This document shows positions 7,369 to 14,493 of a stretch of 64,000 bases of DNA, in pieces. The translations under genes were made by a program, and so were the position numbers. The notes beneath the pieces are model-generated. The model searched no databases, was not told the DNA's origin, and was given only the letters and a program-made list of their open reading frames with translations. The stretch is from Acidobacteriota bacterium (lineage in GTDB: Bacteria > Acidobacteriota > Terriglobia > Acidiferrales > UBA7541), in contig JABCZG010000002.1 in the NCBI GenBank assembly GCA_013289835.1, positions 278,993 to 342,992 of the forward strand, in the 5' to 3' direction. Within the stretch, counting starts at the first letter, position 1. Each line of letters starts with the position of its first letter.

Positions 7369-7692
7369 ATGAAAGCGGGTTTTATGGCGAATTCAGGTGG
7401 ACGTGCGACCGCGATTCAAAGCAGGCTTGAGAAGCTGAAAACGGTGGTTGCCGAATTGGATAAGACAATCGTGGACAAAAAGGCTAAGGATTTTCTGTTG
7501 CGCCCCGCAGCGAATGCGTTCAGTGATGTGGAAATCCTTCTCTTACCCCACGGGCTCAAAGCGACGAATCCTGCCCATGCATCTATGTGGTTTGAAATAG
7601 CAGAATTTGAACTTCGGCAGGCAGAAGAGCGATTGAAATACGCCCAAGGTATGGTTGCGAAGTATGCGGCTAACCTTCAGGCGATTGGCTGA
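7369..7692 (+). CDS. Small coiled-coil-type protein, 107 aa
   Basis: ATG at 7369; a second ATG at 7384 is possible. Helical throughout, with heptad-like stretches RLEKLKTVVAELDKTIVDKK and FELRQAEERLKYAQGMVAKY. No signal or membrane segment. No ribosome site; the -10-like hexamer ends five bases before the start, so a leaderless mRNA is likely. Family unknown. Confidence 0.5.
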   Translation: MKAGFMANSGGRATAIQSRLEKLKTVVAELDKTIVDKKAKDFLLRPAANAFSDVEILLLPHGLKATNPAHASMWFEIAEFELRQAEERLKYAQGMVAKYAANLQAIG

Positions 7693-7722
7693 TACGAGTA
7701 TGCCGCACGCAGCGTCGCCCGC

Positions 7723-7777
7723 TGCATTCCTCGCAGATCGCCGCCGATACCCACTAATCAAGTGCCCGTGGTAAACT
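7723..7777 (+). promoter_or_regulatory. Repeated promoter element, copy C
   Basis: Closest match to copy B. Ends with the extended -10 TGGTAAACT (7769-7777). Predicted start 7784, one base before the ATG at 7785. Confidence 0.55.
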
Positions 7778-7784
7778 CCCGCGC

Positions 7785-8096
7785 ATGAATGCTTGGCTCA
7801 CTGTTTTGACTTCGGCAGCCGTGGGCGCGCTGGTTTCCAGCGCAGTCACGCTGATTGGCCAACATCTAGAGAGGCGGGCGCGACGGGATGAACTACTATT
7901 CAACAAGGCAATCGACCTCGCGGCGGCGCAAAGAGATTTTACTCTCTCGCTTGCTGAGAAAAGCGGTGCTACGGCGACTCTGATCGACCCAGCCATCAAT
8001 GCAGAGACCTACTTTCGGTGGTTCAAAAACCTGATAGATACCGGGAAGCTGCCACCCGATGCCGACAAAGGAAGGCCGAAGCCGAAGCAGGAATAG
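7785..8096 (+). CDS. Membrane-anchored small protein, 103 aa, probably leaderless
   Basis: N-terminal membrane helix WLTVLTSAAVGALVSSAVTL followed by a charged helix (QHLERRARRDELLFNKAIDL) and a Pro/Lys tail. The layout, one TM then a long helix with many charges, is common for small accessory proteins of unknown role. Driven by element copy C with no ribosome site. Confidence 0.55.
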   Translation: MNAWLTVLTSAAVGALVSSAVTLIGQHLERRARRDELLFNKAIDLAAAQRDFTLSLAEKSGATATLIDPAINAETYFRWFKNLIDTGKLPPDADKGRPKPKQE

Positions 8097-8097
8097 T

Positions 8098-8106
8098 TGC
8101 TAGACT
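8098..8106 (+). promoter_or_regulatory. Extended -10 TGCTAGACT
   Basis: TG-C-TAGACT at 8098-8106, predicted start 8113, five bases before the ATG at 8118. A GAAGGA at 8107-8112 would be excluded from the mRNA if this start is right, or serve as the ribosome site if transcription starts further upstream. Confidence 0.35.
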
Positions 8107-8117
8107 GAAGGACGCTT

Positions 8118-8327
8118 ATGGATAAGAAAAAAGTTTTGCCCGTGGTTTTGGTGGCGTCGATTACAGGTGAGACGCTTTTGCCCATGCGCCATTCCGATAC
8201 ACTCGCGCCCCAGCCCCACACCGAGCTTGAAATTACCGTACCCTTCGCAACTACCTTGTCGCCGGTTTCTGCGAGTGGCGGGGCGAGCGGGCCAGCTACC
8301 GGATTTGATATAAGACAGATTATTTGA
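8118..8327 (+). CDS. Hypothetical 69-aa protein
   Basis: Possible signal-like N terminus (KKKVLPVVLVASI) then a low-complexity Ser/Thr/Pro/Ala region. No family. Its reality rests on a preceding -10 or GAAGGA and on the pattern of small genes around it; it could be spurious. Confidence 0.35.
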   Translation: MDKKKVLPVVLVASITGETLLPMRHSDTLAPQPHTELEITVPFATTLSPVSASGGASGPATGFDIRQII

Positions 8328-8339
8328 ACTGTCAGGTGT

Positions 8340-8361
8340 GCAGATCGGTGCGTGGTAGAAT
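8340..8361 (+). promoter_or_regulatory. Repeated promoter element, short form E
   Basis: GCAGATCG followed after only eight bases by TAGAAT (8356-8361), with TGG before it. Compared with copy B about 22 bp are missing between the CAGATCG core and the -10. Confidence 0.45.
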
Positions 8362-8380
8362 GAGGGGCCGGTATGTCGGG

Positions 8381-8572
8381 ATGCGATTCGGCGGTGGCTT
8401 GGTGACTAACCCTGAGGTGCAGAAAAATCCCCCGGTAAACATGGACGGCACGAAGTTTGGATTGTGGGCGCAAGAACGCGGTGGGACAGAATTCTTTGAG
8501 CAGGGACTTGCGGAGCCGGAAGCCGCGTTGCGGGCGGCTGGAATCCCCTACGAAAAGATCGAAGTAGCCTGA
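8381..8572 (+). CDS. Small hypothetical protein, 63 aa
   Basis: Start placed at the ATG at 8381 because the in-frame ATG at 8360 and TTG at 8324 lie in or before the promoter. The C-terminal part (FFEQGLAEPEAALRAAGIPYEKIEVA-like) is amphipathic and looks coding. No family recognised. Ends ten bases before the tRNA promoter. Confidence 0.4.
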   Translation: MRFGGGLVTNPEVQKNPPVNMDGTKFGLWAQERGGTEFFEQGLAEPEAALRAAGIPYEKIEVA

Positions 8573-8581
8573 AAATCCGGC

Positions 8582-8604
8582 GCAGATCGCGGGCGTGATA
8601 GAAT
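8582..8604 (+). promoter_or_regulatory. tRNA-Arg promoter, short form D of the element
   Basis: GCAGATCG, nine bases, then TAGAAT (8599-8604) preceded by TGA. The predicted start (8611) is three bases before the mature tRNA end, which independently supports reading this element as a real promoter. Confidence 0.6.
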
Positions 8605-8613
8605 CAAAGCGCG

Positions 8614-8690
8614 GGGGCGGTAGCTTAAATGGATAAAGCCTCGGTTTCCTAAACCGGTGAGTGCGGGTTCGAGTCCCGCCCGTCCCACCA
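8614..8690 (+). tRNA. tRNA-Arg(CCU)
   Basis: 77 nt folded by hand: acceptor GGGGCGG/CCGTCCC (one G-U), D stem GCTT/AAGC, anticodon stem TCGGT/ACCGG with loop TTCCTAA (anticodon CCU, 8648-8650), T stem GCGGG/CCCGC with loop TTCGAGT, discriminator A and encoded CCA. All four stems pair. This tRNA is a classical integration target, and two extra copies of its 3' 45 nt follow downstream. Confidence 0.95.
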
Positions 8691-8696
8691 GAACCT

Positions 8697-8714
8697 TGTA
8701 CATGCCCTGTACAT
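8697..8714. repeat. TGTACAT direct repeat (x2, 11 bp apart)
   Basis: TGTACAT at 8697-8703 and 8708-8714, just after the tRNA. Similar in style to tyrosine-recombinase arm sites; functional meaning is inferred. Confidence 0.5.
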
Positions 8715-8810
8715 AAAACGGGCCAAAACACCCCGGTTTGACCACAACCATGCACAAAAACCCACAACGCAAACTGTTGTAAACAAACACGCCACCGGCT
8801 TACCTCCTAA

Positions 8811-8855
8811 TTCCTAAACCGTTTGTCGCGGGTTCGACTCTCGCCAGCCCCACCA
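8811..8855 (+). repeat. tRNA-Arg 3' fragment (attachment-site remnant 1)
   Basis: 45 nt, identical to the tRNA 3' end (8646-8690) at 36 positions by hand count: anticodon loop TTCCTAA, ACCG, a T arm that still pairs (GCGGG/CTCGC) and an acceptor strand CAGCCCC-ACCA that pairs with six of seven bases of the intact tRNA 5' strand. No 5' half is present. This is what an attR left by an element inserted in the tRNA gene looks like. Confidence 0.75.
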
Positions 8856-8869
8856 TTTAGAGTTTAGGC

Positions 8870-8900
8870 TGTACCCTGAATTGTACCCAAGACTGTACCC
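8870..8900. repeat. TGTACCC direct repeats, three copies with 12-bp period
   Basis: TGTACCC begins at 8870, 8882 and 8894. The regular 12-bp spacing beside a tRNA fragment fits arm-type binding sites of an integrase of a lost or distant element. Confidence 0.6.
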
Positions 8901-8983
8901 AACTAGCCCAAAAATCTCCAAAAATAGGCGTTATGGGCTACCGCAACCTATTGAAAACACGTAGAACGGTGAATCGACCAAGT

Positions 8984-9028
8984 TTCCTAAACTCTAGGTT
9001 GGCGGTTCAAGTCCGCCCGGTCCCGCCA
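8984..9028 (+). repeat. tRNA-Arg 3' fragment (attachment-site remnant 2)
   Basis: Again exactly 45 nt from TTCCTAA to CCA. The anticodon loop, the GGTTCAAGTC T loop and the CGGTCCCGCCA end are kept while the anticodon stem is diverged. It is a second, more diverged scar of the same integration site. Confidence 0.65.
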
Positions 9029-9040
9029 CAGATTCAGAGA

Positions 9041-9076
9041 TTAGAAATTAGAAATTAGAAATTAGAAATAGAAATT
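9041..9076. repeat. Short tandem repeat, TTAGAAA unit
   Basis: Four copies of the 7-bp unit TTAGAAA and a fifth shortened one (TAGAAA) in a row. It lies between the last tRNA scar and the convergent flavoprotein gene. Such heptamer runs can vary in copy number between strains. Confidence 0.8.
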
Positions 9077-9104
9077 GGGAGGACATGGGCTTAGCGGTTC
9101 CCGC

Positions 9105-10475
9105 CTAATCTACTGGCTTTACATCATTCATGAGGAAGAAAAAGCCTTCTGCGAGCGTCGGGTGGATGTAGACGGCGCCTTTCAAAAGCGTGTAGGGCTG
9201 ATGGGCGAGCATAAGCGCGCCGAGGATTTGCACGAGCTCGCCGCCTTCCGAGGCCAGAATGGACGCTCCCAGGATGCAGTCGTTCGAGGCATCCACGACG
9301 AGCTTCATAAGGCCGGCGGTTTCGCCGCGCTCGATGGCCCGCGCGACGTTGGTCATGGGACATCTTCCGATTTTCAGTTTGTAGCCCTTCGCGCGCACTT
9401 CTTTTTCGGTCATACCGACGCCGCCGAGTTGCGGATCGGTGAAGACGCACGAGGGCACAAGGCGATTTTCGATTGAGAGATTCTTCCCTTCAATAAGATT
9501 GCCGTAGATAACTTGAAAATCATTGTAGGAGAGGTGCGTGAAAGCGGGGCCGCCTTTGCAATCGCCCAAGGCCCAGACGCCAGGGACGTTTGTCTCGAGG
9601 CGGCCATCCACTTTAATGTAGCCGCTCTTGTCGGTTTCGATGCCGGCTTTGTCGAGGCCGAGATCGTCGGTGTTCGGACTGCGGCCGGTGGCGACCAAGA
9701 GATGGGAGCCGGTGACGTTCGATGAGCCAGCAGAGCTTTCGAATGAAAGTGTAATTGCGCCATTTTTGCTTTCGGCGCCGGTGGTGCGGGCGCTGAGTAT
9801 GAATTGAACGCCTTCGGCTTCGAGCGCTTTTTGCAATTCGGCGGCAATCTCGGGATCTTCGCGAGAAGCGATTTGCTTTCCGGTATGAAGAACGGTGACG
9901 CGGCTGCCGAAACGGCGAAACATCTGTCCAAATTCCAAGCCGATGTAGCCACCGCCAAGAATGAGGAGATGTTCCGGAACACTGGTGAGCTGCATGATGG
10001 ATTCATTGGTGAGACAGGCAACGTTGTCCAGGCCCGGGATCGCAGGGAAGCTTGGGCGGCCGCCGACGTCGATGAAAATCTTCTCACTCTCGAGGAGTTC
10101 ATCGCCGACCTTGAGTTGATGCGGCGAGACAAACCGCGCGTGCCCTCGATAGAGACGAAGGTTCGGGCGCTTGTCCACTTGTTTTTGCTGGCTACCGCGA
10201 AAACTCAGGACGACTTCGTCCTTTTGGGCGACGATTTTCGCCAGATCAGCGCTGACGTTCGAAGCATTAACGCCCCAGCGCGTGGCGTTGCGCGCATAGT
10301 GAGCGATCTGCGCGCGATGGACCATGGTCTTAGTTGGCGTGCACCCCACATTGACGCAGGTGCCGCCCAGATCTTTTTTCTCGAGGAGCGCGACAGACCA
10401 TCCCAGATCCGCCAAGCGATAGACCAGAGGATTGCCGCCCTGGCCCGAGCCGACGATGATCGCGTCGTACTTCAT
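9105..10475 (-). CDS. Mercuric-reductase-like FAD/NAD(P) disulfide oxidoreductase
   Basis: 456 residues of class I pyridine nucleotide-disulfide oxidoreductase. Visible: FAD-binding GSGQGG at 9-14, redox disulfide in GGTCVNVGCTPTK (Cys40, Cys45), NAD(P) fold LILGGGYIGLEFG near 170, the second FAD block NVPGVWALGDC, and the C-terminal HPTLAEGF with the proton-relay His438 and Glu443. The MerA-specific N-terminal heavy-metal domain and C-terminal Cys pair are absent, so mercury reduction is doubtful; related proteins act on glutathione-like thiols or remain unassigned. The neighbouring copper genes suggest metal or oxidative stress, but the gene is on the opposite strand. A gap of about 310 bp (10476-10788) follows upstream with no feature I can support. 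Confidence 0.85.
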   Translation of the reverse strand: MKYDAIIVGSGQGGNPLVYRLADLGWSVALLEKKDLGGTCVNVGCTPTKTMVHRAQIAHYARNATRWGVNASNVSADLAKIVAQKDEVVLSFRGSQQKQVDKRPNLRLYRGHARFVSPHQLKVGDELLESEKIFIDVGGRPSFPAIPGLDNVACLTNESIMQLTSVPEHLLILGGGYIGLEFGQMFRRFGSRVTVLHTGKQIASREDPEIAAELQKALEAEGVQFILSARTTGAESKNGAITLSFESSAGSSNVTGSHLLVATGRSPNTDDLGLDKAGIETDKSGYIKVDGRLETNVPGVWALGDCKGGPAFTHLSYNDFQVIYGNLIEGKNLSIENRLVPSCVFTDPQLGGVGMTEKEVRAKGYKLKIGRCPMTNVARAIERGETAGLMKLVVDASNDCILGASILASEGGELVQILGALMLAHQPYTLLKGAVYIHPTLAEGFFFLMNDVKPVD

Positions 10476-10788
10476 GAGCTCCTGCGCCGAAGAGGCGCGT
10501 CAAAACGATACATGGGATGCCGCACGAATGCATGAAGAGCCTATCAAAAACGGCGATAACCGAGTAACGAGGATGGGCTTCGACGGATGCAATTGAATCC
10601 GCTTGGGTGCTGAGTATGATTCTCGTGGCAGTCTACTTCACCTACGTCTACCGGTCATTTGCGGGAAAAGTGGTTGTGGACAAGGACTCGCACGGATACC
10701 GCGATTGAAATGTTGCGCGTTCGCAGCGGCCTTCGCACGCAGAAGATTGACGCCGGAAAAGCAGCGGCGTACCGTAAGAGTGATGTTG

Positions 10789-11211
10789 ATGAAAAACGGA
10801 AACCTGATGCGCAAGCAAAGCTGGATGGCTGTGGCGAGCAGCCTTCTGACTGTGATCGCGCTCGTTGTGGCGCCCATTTGCGCGCCCCTGTGTGCCGCTC
10901 GTACTTGTTCGTCATCTGTAAGCAGCGCGGACGCCTCGGACCATTGCCACCTCGCGGCGCTTAGTCATCCCAATTCTTCGCGGCTGCATGCTGTTCAGAA
11001 CTGCGCCGCGGCGGAATTGCCCGTGGCGCTGCTCCGTTCGACGAGCGAAAGCTCCGCTCTTCGGTCAGCCACATTAGCAGCCACCGCGCCTTCGGCAGTC
11101 TCGCTAGAAATCTCTTCTGTTTTGCATCTGCAACGTTGGAGTCGCTGCGCCGGCAGCGTTTCTTTGTGCAAGCTTGATCCTCTTGCTGCCACGAGTGTGC
11201 TCCGCGTCTAA
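10789..11211 (+). CDS. Small secreted Cys/His-rich protein at copper locus
   Basis: About 140 residues from the ATG at 10789; ATGs at 10783 and 10807 are alternatives and none has a clear ribosome site. The N terminus is a signal peptide (KQSWMAVASSLLTVIALVVA) and the mature part contains CAPLCAARTC, HCHLAALSH and CAAAELP, then Ser/Ala-rich sequence with two late Cys. The scattered Cys and His could bind Cu or another metal, and the position before the multicopper oxidase supports this. Family not recognised. Confidence 0.55.
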   Translation: MKNGNLMRKQSWMAVASSLLTVIALVVAPICAPLCAARTCSSSVSSADASDHCHLAALSHPNSSRLHAVQNCAAAELPVALLRSTSESSALRSATLAATAPSAVSLEISSVLHLQRWSRCAGSVSLCKLDPLAATSVLRV

Positions 11212-11324
11212 GTAGTTCCGCCCGAAAACTCACCTTACAAACATCTAAACGGGATTATTTCCGTTTCTACATGCGGTTGAAGAATAAACAGAATTAAATT
11301 GGAAAAGGAAAGCAGGAGGCACGG

Positions 11325-12656
11325 ATGAGCGGTTCCAGAAGAAAGTTCTTTCAGGACGCGACTATTTTTGGCGCTGGGTTATTAGGGCTGAGCGAGAGTC
11401 TGCGCGCAGGGCAGCAAGAACGCGTAACTGGGTCGCACCACTTGCGCTCTGGCATGCGAACGGAGTCAGGCCCGAAGAATGTATACGTGCCCATGGTGAC
11501 GCCGGACGTCGCGGACTTGCCGCATGAGATGGATGGCGGCGTAAAGGTCTTCCGCCTCGCGACAGAGCCGGTGAAGAAAAAAATTGCGCCGTTCAAGACG
11601 ATCGACGCTTGGGGCTACAACGGGAGCTGTCCCGGGCCAACGATTCAGGTGCAGCAGGGCGACCGCGTGCGCGTGATTTTCGAGAACCGTCTGCCGGAGT
11701 CCACGACGATGCATTGGCACGGGCTGGAAATCCCCATCGAACAGGACGGCGTGCCGTACATCAGCCAGAAGCCGATCGCGCCCGGCGAGAAATATGTTTA
11801 CGAATTCACGGTGCATCAGGAGGGGACGTTTTTTTATCACGCGCACAGCGCCATGCAGGAAATGATGGGGCAGCTTGGATTTTTCGTGGCGCATCCGGAG
11901 AAGGACTACAAGCCACACGTCGATCACGACTACGGCTTGATCCTGCAGGAATGGGCGGTGCTGCCTAGCAACACGGTGCCGAATACTGCGTCCATGGAAT
12001 ATAACTGGCTGACGTTCAACGGAGTTTCCGCGCCGATGACCACGCCGTTGCTGGCGCGGCTGGGAAGCCGCGTGCGGCTGCGCATAGTAAACCTGGGAAT
12101 GGATCATCATCCGATTCATCTTCATGGCAATCAGTTTGTGTTGACGGGCACGGAAGGCGGGCGGGCGCCGGAGTCCACGTGGTACCCGATGAACACGGTG
12201 CTCGTCGGCGTGGCGCAGGCGCGCGTTGTGGAGTTCGAGGCGAAATATCCGGGGGCGTGGATGATTCACTGTCACCTGCCGCACCACATGATGAACAGCA
12301 TGATGGATTTGTTGCGCGACCGGCAGATTCAAACGGCGGACCAGACGGAAACGAAAGCGATGAACCAGATGATGTCGCTGGCGAAGAGCGTGCCGTTCGA
12401 ACACGTGCACCCGTCGCCGGTCGCCGCCAATGCGGAGAGCGTCCCGGGATTTCCGCAGGACGCGTTCATGGAGATGGGGATGGACGAGGTGGTGGAGAAG
12501 CCGGAGACGTACGGCCTGCCGAAAAATTGGAGCGCGGGAATGATGGGGATGATGACGATGATGCGGGTGCTGCCGGATAAGGAATATGACGCGATTCTTG
12601 AGAGGAAAAAAGCGGCGGGCGCTTCGGCGTTGGAAAAGCATGCGCATGAATCTTAG
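11325..12656 (+). CDS. Multicopper oxidase (copper-tolerance type), Tat-exported
   Basis: 443 residues, ATG preceded by AGGAGG. Twin-arginine signal SRRKFFQD at 4-11. All four copper motifs are present: HWHG (130-133), HAHS (172-175), HPIHLHG (262-268) and HCHLPHHM (315-322) with Cys316 as type 1 ligand and Met326 a plausible axial ligand. The family oxidises Cu(I) or organic substrates in the periplasm with reduction of O2. Length fits a two- or short three-domain enzyme rather than the 600-residue CopA. The Met-rich tail (MGMDEVVE, AGMMGMMTMMRVLP) resembles Cu(I)-binding segments of CueO/CopA. Followed after 61 bp by a TolC-type gene. Confidence 0.92.
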   Translation: MSGSRRKFFQDATIFGAGLLGLSESLRAGQQERVTGSHHLRSGMRTESGPKNVYVPMVTPDVADLPHEMDGGVKVFRLATEPVKKKIAPFKTIDAWGYNGSCPGPTIQVQQGDRVRVIFENRLPESTTMHWHGLEIPIEQDGVPYISQKPIAPGEKYVYEFTVHQEGTFFYHAHSAMQEMMGQLGFFVAHPEKDYKPHVDHDYGLILQEWAVLPSNTVPNTASMEYNWLTFNGVSAPMTTPLLARLGSRVRLRIVNLGMDHHPIHLHGNQFVLTGTEGGRAPESTWYPMNTVLVGVAQARVVEFEAKYPGAWMIHCHLPHHMMNSMMDLLRDRQIQTADQTETKAMNQMMSLAKSVPFEHVHPSPVAANAESVPGFPQDAFMEMGMDEVVEKPETYGLPKNWSAGMMGMMTMMRVLPDKEYDAILERKKAAGASALEKHAHES

Positions 12657-12675
12657 GAGAAGAAGCAAAAGCTTA

Positions 12676-12699
12676 ACGCAGAGAACACAGAGTTCGCGG
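12676..12699. repeat. Interspersed ACACAGAG-type repeat, copy 1
   Basis: CGCAGAGAACACAGAGTTCG core between the oxidase and TolC-type genes. A second sequence of the same type (ACACAGAGTCCGCAGAGAG) is at 48869-48897. Both lie in short intergenic gaps. Confidence 0.5.
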
Positions 12700-12717
12700 A
12701 GAAGAAGGGGAAACGAC

Positions 12718-14178
12718 ATGCGAGTTCGCAAAGGATTTGGAATGACGCTGATTGCTGGCGCGCTGGCGGTGGCCGGCGGAGCGCGGGCGCAGGAAATGCA
12801 GATGCCCCAGCAGACGCACGGTAAACACGAAGAGATGAGTGTAATCAAGGTGGAATATCCACGGATGGGGCGAGCGCAGGAGAATGCGAAGGCCGCGCTT
12901 GTTACGCTCGAGCAGGCTCAGAAAATTGCGAGCGAGTCGAATCCTACGCTCCGGCAGGCGGAGGCAGAGATTCGCGCCGCTAAAGCGCGCGCGCGACAGT
13001 CCGCCCTGTATCCGAATCCGACGGTGGGGTATACGGGGGACGAGATTCGCGGCGGGTCGGTTGGCGGCGGGAAACAGGGTTTTTTTGTGCAGCAAACGAT
13101 CGTGACGGGAGGGAAACTCGGGCTGAGCCGCGAAGTATTTGGAAAGGAAGCGAAGCTCGCGGAGTTGGAGGCCGAAGAACAAAAAATCCGCGTGCAGAGC
13201 GCGGTGAAGATGGCGTTTTTGCGCGTGTTGGCGGCGCAGGAGCTGCTCGATACGCGACGGGACTTGTCCATGATCGCGGAAGATGCCACGGAGACGCAGC
13301 GCCGGCTGATGAACACGGGCCAGGCCGATGAAACGGAAGTGCTCGAAGCGGAAGTGGAGGCGCAGCGCGCGCGCATGTCCGCGCGAATGCAGGAAAACAC
13401 GCTACGCGAAGAATGGCGGTCGCTTGCGGCTGCGATCGGCCAGCCGGAGTTGCCGTTGGCGACGGTCGCCGGTGATTTGGAAAAAGACTGGCCGGAGTTG
13501 AACGAGGAACAGGCTGTGGAGGCGATCGCGCAGCAAAGCCCTGCGGTGCGGATGGCGGACGCGGCGGAAACACGCGCGCAGAGCGTGCTGGCGCGCGCTA
13601 AACGCGATCCTGTTCCCGATGTGCTGGTGCGCGGAGGGATGGAGTACAACCACGAAACGCTGGGCACCGTCCCGTATGCGAAAGGTTGGGAAGGACTTGC
13701 GGAGGTCAGTTTGCAGATTCCGTTCTTCAATCGCAATCAAGGAAATGTGGCCGCGGCCAACGCCGATATCGAACGCGCGGGGCAGGAGAAGAGGCGGATT
13801 GCGCTGACGCTGCGGGAACGCGCCGCCACCGCGGTGGATCAATACGCGAATGCGCGGTTGATGGCCGTTGAGTATCGCGATGAGATGCTGCCACGGGCAA
13901 AGAAAGCGTACAGTTTAATGGTGGATAAATATGGGCGGATGCTGGCGTCGTATCCACGCGTACTCGACAGCCAGCGAAAGCTGTACGAATTGCAGATCGA
14001 ATATATCGCCGCGCTGGAGAGTGTTTGGACCAACGGCCTCGCGCTGCAGGGTTTTCTGCTGACGGATGGCCTCGAAGCTCCAGCGCGCCCCGGCGAGGTG
14101 GATCGCCCCATCCGCGAGACCAACGTGCCCATGCCAGAGCGCACCATGTCGCCGCGGGAGTCCTTGCGCAATCCGTAA
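12718..14178 (+). CDS. TolC/CusC-type outer-membrane efflux protein
   Basis: 486 residues from the ATG at 12718, which has GAAGGGG upstream; the longer frame from 12586 overlaps the oxidase and is not used. Signal peptide MTLIAGALAVAGGARAQ. Two outer-membrane-efflux repeats of long helices: LVTLEQAQKIASESNPTLRQ opens the first and EEQAVEAIAQQSPAVRMADA the second. The His/Met-rich start of the mature protein (EMQMPQQTHGKHEEMS) hints at metal. Such proteins form the outer channel of tripartite CzcCBA/CusCBA pumps, but no RND permease or adaptor is adjacent here. The nearest RND set (32652-38621) has its own outer-membrane factor. Confidence 0.85.
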   Translation: MRVRKGFGMTLIAGALAVAGGARAQEMQMPQQTHGKHEEMSVIKVEYPRMGRAQENAKAALVTLEQAQKIASESNPTLRQAEAEIRAAKARARQSALYPNPTVGYTGDEIRGGSVGGGKQGFFVQQTIVTGGKLGLSREVFGKEAKLAELEAEEQKIRVQSAVKMAFLRVLAAQELLDTRRDLSMIAEDATETQRRLMNTGQADETEVLEAEVEAQRARMSARMQENTLREEWRSLAAAIGQPELPLATVAGDLEKDWPELNEEQAVEAIAQQSPAVRMADAAETRAQSVLARAKRDPVPDVLVRGGMEYNHETLGTVPYAKGWEGLAEVSLQIPFFNRNQGNVAAANADIERAGQEKRRIALTLRERAATAVDQYANARLMAVEYRDEMLPRAKKAYSLMVDKYGRMLASYPRVLDSQRKLYELQIEYIAALESVWTNGLALQGFLLTDGLEAPARPGEVDRPIRETNVPMPERTMSPRESLRNP

Positions 14179-14493
14179 GTTTTGCGTGAGGCGGCTAGCC
14201 CGTGGCCCCTCGTGGGTTTGTGTCGTAAGTACCACGGAATTGGCTGCTCCACCGTATCGAGTGCGAAACACTGGTACGGCAGTAGCGTTGACCAACCGAA
14301 AATTCGATGGGTACTGTCAAGATAGGGCGTCCGGGTGTCGGCGGACTACTGTCTGCCGATGAACCTCAGGAAATGGCCGATATTAGTGTTATGCAATCCA
14401 GGCGATTTTCCCGCCCGATGGGGAGAAACCCGGCTCGAGTTGGCGGGGTTTGTTTAGGTAGGGCTTTTTTGCCTGGCAGCGGATGAAGGAACG
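14179..14493. other. 315-bp intergenic region before the kinase gene
   Basis: A possible promoter TTGACC (14288-14293), 18 bp, TACTGT (14312-14317) faces the kinase gene. An inverted repeat AAACCC/GGGTTT (about 14427-14452) followed by a T run at 14465-14470 could be a weak hairpin terminator or leader structure. No coding potential seen. Confidence 0.3.

Noticed and set aside
8009..8790. Minus-strand frames across the tRNA, one containing VGRAGLEPALTGLG
   Set aside because: This is the well-known false translation of a tRNA gene on its opposite strand, not a protein.
9041..9076. Possible CRISPR repeat
   Set aside because: The heptamer units are directly adjacent without spacers; it is a simple tandem repeat.
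12586..12717. N-terminal extension of the TolC-type protein
   Set aside because: It overlaps the oxidase gene and is Arg-rich; the ATG at 12718 starts a proper signal peptide.
11466..12848. 460-codon frame antisense to the multicopper oxidase
   Set aside because: His/Arg-rich shadow of a gene with all copper motifs on the other strand.
14400..14470. Riboswitch-like leader before the kinase
   Set aside because: Only a loose inverted repeat; no conserved core of a known riboswitch class could be seen.
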